Shown in pieces: positions 59,060-64,000 of a stretch of DNA of 64,000 bases (its first letter is position 1; every line of letters starts with the position of its first letter). The stretch is from Acidomyces sp. 'richmondensis' (Eukaryota; Ascomycota; Dothideomycetes; Mycosphaerellales; Teratosphaeriaceae), in assembly GCA_003545705.1 (NCBI GenBank), contig QVLQ01000014.1, forward strand, positions 186,001-250,000, given 5' to 3'. The position numbers and the translations under genes are program-made. Below the pieces are notes generated by a model. The model was not told the DNA's origin and searched no databases. It worked only from the letters and a program-made list of their open reading frames with translations.

Positions 59060-60611
59060 GATCCCACTGCACTATACCAATTCTCCATGCTCGACTTCGG
59101 GAACGCCGCAATTGACGATCAATCGAGATATAACAGCTCTCGATCTTGACTCGAGCAATGCATTCGAAGGCCCCGAGAAGTTGCTTGAGGTATGGCTGAG
59201 CCCATCAGAGAAAGCGCTTCCAGCTTCTGCCTCCCCGCTCGGTCTGAAAGCTGTTTCCCAGGAGTCATGGAAACACATGCTAGATCTAGTGCACTGCAAG
59301 GTGTTGTCGGTAATTGAATCTCGAAATGTGGACGCATACCTGCTGTCTGAGTCGAGTATGTTTGTATTCCCGCACAAGCTCGTGCTAAAAACGTGCGGGA
59401 CGACGACCCTCCTCCTAGGATTGCCAAGGATGTTGGAGATTGCGGCGCTGGAGGCTGGCTTCCCTCATGTCAAAGCCATCATTCCGCTAGGCACTTCTGC
59501 GGCCGCTACGCCGTACCGCGTCTTCTATAGCCGCAAGAACTTCCTCTATCCCAATCAGCAGAAAGGACCTCACCGCAGCTGGCGTGACGAAGTACGTTAT
59601 CTCGACAGAATGTTCCTAGGAGGTAGCGCCTATATGATAGGCAAGATGAATGGCGACCACTGGTATTTATACATCACCGGACCTGGTACTCAACTCACGC
59701 CTCCCGCCACTCCAGAGGCCGAGCGGTTTCCAACCAAGACGCAGGAATTGCATCTTCCCAACAACGAGGTTGATTCTGGTGACGAGACTCTCGAGATCTT
59801 GATGACCGATCTGGATGAGCAGAATGCTCGCCAATTTTACTTGGATGATGCTAGTCTAATTGCTACAGACAGTGTCCGCAAGGCCTATTTGGCCCGCAAG
59901 GATGCTCTCGAACACCTGGGCGTCATTTCGGAGTGTAACAAGTCTGACCCAAGTATTTCCGGTAGGACCCTAGTCGATGGGCCTGATCAGGACGACTCCC
60001 GTTTCGACGTCTTCGCTGAAACCGCTGCCGAACATTCTGGCTTCACCTCGGATTCGGAAGAGGACCTTTTGAACGCTTCACAAGAACTAAGCACAGAAGG
60101 ACATACTCTAGGCACTGTGGTGACGGAAAATTGCGGGCTGGCGGATCTGTATCCGGTGTCCAAGTATCCCGATGCCCGCGTTGATTCCTACTTGTTCTCT
60201 CCATGTGGTTACTCCGCCAACGGCGTTGTCCCGATGCCAGGTGACGCCGAATCCACTCACTACTGGACCGTACACGTGACGCCAGAGCCACAGTGTTCGT
60301 ATGCGAGCTTTGAGACCAACGTGCCTGCTAAGGCTATCGGCCGTGCCACCGTGGACGTCGTCCAACAAGTTGTCAATATCTTCAAACCAGGGCGCTTCAG
60401 TGTCACATTGTTTGAAGCCAAGGGTGACGATGATAAAACCATGGCTAGGAAGGATAAGTGTATGGATTTCGTCAAGGGTTATCGCCGCATCGATCGTATC
60501 GTGCACGATCTTGAAGGTTATGAATTGGTCTTCCGGTACTTTGAGCGGGAGGACTGGAAAGGGGGAGTAGCGCCGAGGCTGGGGGAGCGCCAGATGATGC
60601 TTTATGAATGA
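59046..60611 (+). CDS. SPE2: S-adenosylmethionine decarboxylase proenzyme
   Basis: It makes decarboxylated AdoMet for spermidine and spermine synthesis in the cytosol. The 521-residue chain is intronless. The N-terminal part has SNAFEGPEKLLEVW. The self-cleavage site is LLSESSMFVFPHKLVLKTCG: the bond between Glu and Ser (codons at 59349-59354) is cut to make the pyruvoyl group, and the Cys in KTCGTTTLLLGLPRMLEIA is the catalytic acid. RVFYSRKNFLYPNQQKGPHRSW and YMIGKMNGDHWYLYIT follow. After an acidic fungal insert comes SPCGYSANGV and HVTPEPQCSYASFETN, the second active-site segment. The ATG at 59046 is chosen since homology starts soon after it. All key residues are present. Confidence 0.96.
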   Translation: MTNFEIPLHYTNSPCSTSGTPQLTINRDITALDLDSSNAFEGPEKLLEVWLSPSEKALPASASPLGLKAVSQESWKHMLDLVHCKVLSVIESRNVDAYLLSESSMFVFPHKLVLKTCGTTTLLLGLPRMLEIAALEAGFPHVKAIIPLGTSAAATPYRVFYSRKNFLYPNQQKGPHRSWRDEVRYLDRMFLGGSAYMIGKMNGDHWYLYITGPGTQLTPPATPEAERFPTKTQELHLPNNEVDSGDETLEILMTDLDEQNARQFYLDDASLIATDSVRKAYLARKDALEHLGVISECNKSDPSISGRTLVDGPDQDDSRFDVFAETAAEHSGFTSDSEEDLLNASQELSTEGHTLGTVVTENCGLADLYPVSKYPDARVDSYLFSPCGYSANGVVPMPGDAESTHYWTVHVTPEPQCSYASFETNVPAKAIGRATVDVVQQVVNIFKPGRFSVTLFEAKGDDDKTMARKDKCMDFVKGYRRIDRIVHDLEGYELVFRYFEREDWKGGVAPRLGERQMMLYE

Positions 60612-60798
60612 GCCTCAAAAGTTACGGCCGCCTATTGAACTAACACTTTTTCTTCTATTGGGTTGTTTGATTGCTGGCAGATTCGTGAAGACATTTGATG
60701 TTAGAATGACAAGGGTACAAGAAAATCTCAGTATTTCTATATCTCATTCGTCGATAACGTTGACTAATTCTGTCATTTGATGGGAATCAATTTCTTGC

Positions 60799-61964
60799 CT
60801 ACGCTAAATCTTTGAGCTCTCGCAAACGACATTTCAACCATACCGCGAATCCTGAGAACAGCCTATCCCTAACGAAACGTTTACAGTACGCAAGAAGGGC
60901 TTCACTCAATTCTATCTCATCTGCACCTGTTGCATTTAAGACTTTGGCCGTGTCGATAGGGCATAGATGGGGTGGTGGTCTGGAATCTTCAATTAGTCCT
61001 GCTGTGCCTTTCATAATACATGCGTAGTAGGGCAATGTGCGGTGCCGAAACAGTGGCCCAACTCGTGGGATGCGATCTTGCAGACACGTCCAGGCCACAA
61101 TCGTGGCAGTCGTTCACCATCGCTTTTATTCCCGGCGGGTGGATTCTAACACGACTCAGCCGCGTCAATCGCCTTTCCTATGTTACGATATTCTGGCGGT
61201 AGATTTCAGTTTATTCTATTTCTCGCTTTCGCTTTCTTCCGCTTTGGTCCGGCTACTTCAGCACAGCAGGCATGTATGTAAGCCTTGCAATGAGACGTGG
61301 GCCAAACATGATGCGACTCAACACCTTGCTTGATATCAAGGGTTGGATTGTACCAAGCGGCAGACACCACTGCGACTCTGCTGCCGCCATATGCTCGATC
61401 ACAACAGAATTCATCGTTGTCGTCCTCCCACAGGTCATGGTCGACCACCATCAGCAGAGCGTATGCATCATCGGGTAATATTCGGATGGCCACATCAAGC
61501 AAATCGTTTAAGTCGAGTTGACCAGAGAAAATACCATCTCTGGATTGTCGAGTGCGAACACGAACCGCTTCAGTGCCGTACGCCAGGGTAATATTCCTCC
61601 CACCGAACTTGTGAATCCGTCCTTTCGCCACGCCCCAAGTTTTGTAACGTAATTCTGGTCGATGCAGCACTTTGATTGGGAGCCCATGATATAATGCGGA
61701 CAGATATTCGGCCGTATCTTCGAGCTTTGGTCTGGAAATGTTATTGTCTTTAATCATTACTGTGGGAATCGACCAGGATTCCATGCCAAAAATCTGGTCT
61801 GAGACCGCAGGTGGCGGGACAACATCAACTGTCGGGCATTGATCCGTCATAACATTACGATATAGTTCTCTAAACCAAGAGACAAAGCTGTGGCCGGTTT
61901 CACCGGGTTCCCACGACAGCTCATCACCTGGCAAAACTAAAGGTGCAGGGAAGGTCGTGTGCAT
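60799..61964 (-). CDS. Archaemetzincin-type zinc metallopeptidase (M54), one frameshift in the zinc site
   Basis: Exon 1 (61964-61257) begins MHTTFPAPLVLPGDELSW, the fungal archaemetzincin opening, and has ILPDDAYALLMVVDHDLWED and YGGSRVAVVSAAWYNP. A 111-base intron (61146-61256) with in-frame stops leads to LWPGRVCKIASHELGHCFG. The zinc motif HELGHCFGTAHC (HExxHxxGxxH plus structural Cys) lies at 61033-61067. Right after it the frame breaks: the continuation PYYACIMKGTAGLIEDSRPPPHLCP and PIDTAKVLNATG is one base out, at a GGG on the plus strand (61030-61032) where one more G (C on the coding strand) would restore it. With that base the protein is about 351 residues. It is probably a real gene with a consensus error; an upstream 5' exon is possible. 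Confidence 0.85.
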
Positions 61965-63292
61965 AGTCAAAGACTCTCTCTGTGATTTGAATCTCCTAGA
62001 TGCTGTTGCCTTCACGTGGACAGAATCAGTGGAAGCGCTGCCTCACGGATGTGCCGCTCCCATCCTCTGCTCAAGACTTGGACAAACATAGCCAATGTCA
62101 AGGGCACGCGTCGAACTTGAAAATTGTATGTCGGTATGAACGAACTGCTCCATGCTGAGGCTGTTGTCAGCTTCTGGCAACTACAAATTTGATCCAGGTT
62201 GTCGAAGTGTTGTTGACCTCACACAATATTTATATATTTGATATTTAGGCTGCAGCCTACCCTGCAGCTCATAAAGCTAATCTCGATTTCGCCAGGTCGG
62301 AGTGACTCCTTTGCAATGAAGGATATATAAAAGATGTAGCTGGCACGATTACAACCTCTCAAAGAAGATTCGGTGGATATTCTTTGTATTGTTTATGGTT
62401 CGAGGTAACGTTGCTCGTGTGAATCCAGCGTCAGTAGTGGAGTCAATTGGCTATATCAATTGGCAGAGATAATGCATACCATTGGCTTTCATATTTAAGT
62501 TGCCACTATTGATCTTATCTCTTCCAATACATGGATAGACATGTCAATTTGCGCACTTTTTCGAAGCTTATTGCTTAGATCTACCGCAATCATATCCTAG
62601 ATACAATTGGACCCAAAGATAGCGAGGTCATTTCACAGTACGTAGCTCTACATACTCTGGGCGGAACGCACTCTTAAAGTGTCCTGTATATGTTTGGTCG
62701 GATATCAGTCAAGTGCAAAGTATAACGGGGTAATTGTGACTTTTGATGTTTTTTTTTCTTTTTTTCTTTTTTTCCTTTTTTTTTTTTGTTTTTGTTTTGT
62801 CAATCAGCTAGAGGGTGCAGATTATTGATATTGAATTGCATGTATTGTAAAGTATCTAATGTGGACGATTTATATAATCGTCTGAATACCCCTGACCTTG
62901 TAAGGCTTAAAATTACATTGAAAAAAGTGGAATAGTGCTGAGTGAAGAATGACTGCTCCATTGACATGTTTTTTTTTTTTTTTGGGAGGGGAGGGGGAAA
63001 GAGAAACCGGGGGTAGGTTGGGGTTGCTCGTACTGTGCGCCTTCTGGTCAAAACAAAGCACCACAAAATGTCTACTTACTTCCTAGAATTGGAACTATAT
63101 ATTGTTAAATATTCCTATGTTGGCTGCTGAAATACAGCCGTGTCAAGTGAACTGGCGGATAATTTTATCATAATCAGCTACCCAGCCAGCATTGCCACAT
63201 AAAATATGACTAATGCTCTAGAACCATGTTTGAAATATACATGGATTGATGCTTGGTAACCCAGCGTTATTGAAGCTATATTTCTAACCTGT
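61965..63292. other. Intergenic with poly-T runs and a solo LTR-like repeat
   Basis: 1.3 kb without a gene. T-rich tracts (62749-62797 and 62969-62983) flank the family 2 repeat. The rest is AT-rich unique sequence. Confidence 0.45.
62798..62966 (-). repeat. LTR-like repeat family 2, inverted copy (solo)
   Basis: 169 bases, TGTCAATCAGC...CCATTGACA on the plus strand. Exact TGTTT duplications at 62793-62797 and 62967-62971. It is the inverted counterpart of 38443-38611 and of identical length. Confidence 0.88.
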
Positions 63293-64000
63293 TCATAATT
63301 TCGGCTCGATATCCTCAAATTCGCTTAAATGCTTTACCGGAGTTGGACCTGCACTAAGGGGCATGCTCGCCTTGAACGCCTTGACATCTTCAATGACGAT
63401 GGTCTTACTCGCCTGTGAGGGCTCGCCGTCCTTGCTACCATTAATGGCAATATCGCCATTGGTCTCCAAAACAGAAGATGGGATGTTAAGTCCGATACTA
63501 GGCAGCATCTGCGTAAGGAGGTCCTGTCCTTGCTTCTTGATTGTATCGATTTGCTCTGCAGCCAGACCAGCCGTCTCAGATAGGTAGCTGCAAACTGCCT
63601 CAATGATTTCTTGTGTATTACCTCCAAGCACGTCGACCTACGGTTATAGTGGTTAGCATATCCAAGCTGCTATGTAGATGCTCATGAACAGTGCGCACCT
63701 TCTCAAATAGCTCGCTGAGGGTTACAAAGTCTACTTGTACGCCAGTCTTTGTAAGAGCTTTAGCCAGTGCATCGATGAGCTTCTCCTTTTGCCCCTTAGG
63801 ATCCATCTTGGCAGCAATTTCACTAATTGATGATTGAGCAATCAAATGCACTGAAGCTTTCGCTCTCTCAGAAGAGCCTGGCTTGAAGTATAATCGGTGA
63901 AACTCGATAATATCCGACTTCGTAAGAGGCTTGATATGCTCCACATCGCGGTACACTGGAACAAGAGAATGAGCAACAATCAGGCCAGCATGCCCATTCA
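63293..64000 (-). CDS. STE23: Insulysin / Ste23-type M16 metallopeptidase, C-terminal part (5' end outside window)
   Basis: This is the 3' end of an a-factor-processing or insulin-degrading-type zinc peptidase (M16). Two exons are visible, 63955-63699 and 63637-63293 (61-base intron GTGCGC...GTAG). A third intron ends at an acceptor just before 63955 and runs toward the window edge. The visible protein has HIKPLTKSDIIEFHRLYFKP, SSERAKASVHLIAQS, then the fungal end block IVIEDVKAFKASMPLSAGPT with PVKHLSEFEDIEPKL at the C-terminus. The catalytic HxxEH lies upstream, outside the window. Confidence 0.9.

Overview
The window is nuclear DNA from a filamentous ascomycete (Pezizomycotina). Genes are split by short GT-AG introns (about 45-110 bp) with CTGAY-like branch sites. 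They include fungal-type HAT2, OPI1, STE23 and fused ADE6 proteins, a PDR-type ABC pump and a POM34-like nucleoporin. Between them lie AT-rich stretches holding decayed transposons whose stop codons look like repeat-induced point mutation (RIP). The class within Pezizomycotina cannot be fixed from this sequence.

Layout. 0-7 kb is housekeeping: the 3' end of a TFIIIC tau95 subunit, ADE6 (purine synthesis) and HAT2 (histone chaperone). 7.8-17.7 kb holds a PDR/CDR ABC pump, an OPI1-like phospholipid repressor and a DHA1 major facilitator. 17.7-19.9 kb is gene-poor with a tandem pair of short LTR-like repeats. 19.9-24 kb has two head-to-head mitochondrial genes (an uncharacterised protein and ribosomal bL19m) and an atypical SDR. 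25.3-36 kb has an ABCC pump, a dead Fot1/pogo element with intact ends, a PhyH-type dioxygenase and an ER-anchored-looking adenylate-forming ligase. 36.6-41.8 kb is a repeat nest: CA and ATT microsatellites, a Tad-like LINE relic and a 169-bp solo LTR. 41.8-57.9 kb carries a POM34-like protein, sulfite oxidase, GH31 alpha-xylosidase, an EHN-type hydrolase and an Mmc1-like mitochondrial protein. 58.5-64 kb carries SPE2 with a long leader, an archaemetzincin and the 3' end of STE23.

Most genes are unrelated housekeeping or transport genes. The only loose functional grouping is ABCC transporter / PhyH dioxygenase / adenylate-forming ligase at 25-36 kb, and no synthase backbone is present to make it a convincing cluster.

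The most useful results are these. (1) Four conserved genes are broken only by single-base changes in homopolymers (two in ADE6, one in the PDR pump, two in the Mmc1-like gene, one in the archaemetzincin). The surrounding frames are otherwise open, which points to consensus errors rather than gene death. (2) There are two families of short LTR-like repeats with TG...CA ends and exact 5-bp target duplications. (3) A pogo element keeps near-perfect 46-bp-class inverted ends while its transposase has two stops and a lost catalytic Asp, with no frameshift. (4) The SPE2 leader contains a spliced small uORF and a 160-codon open frame overlapping the SPE2 start.
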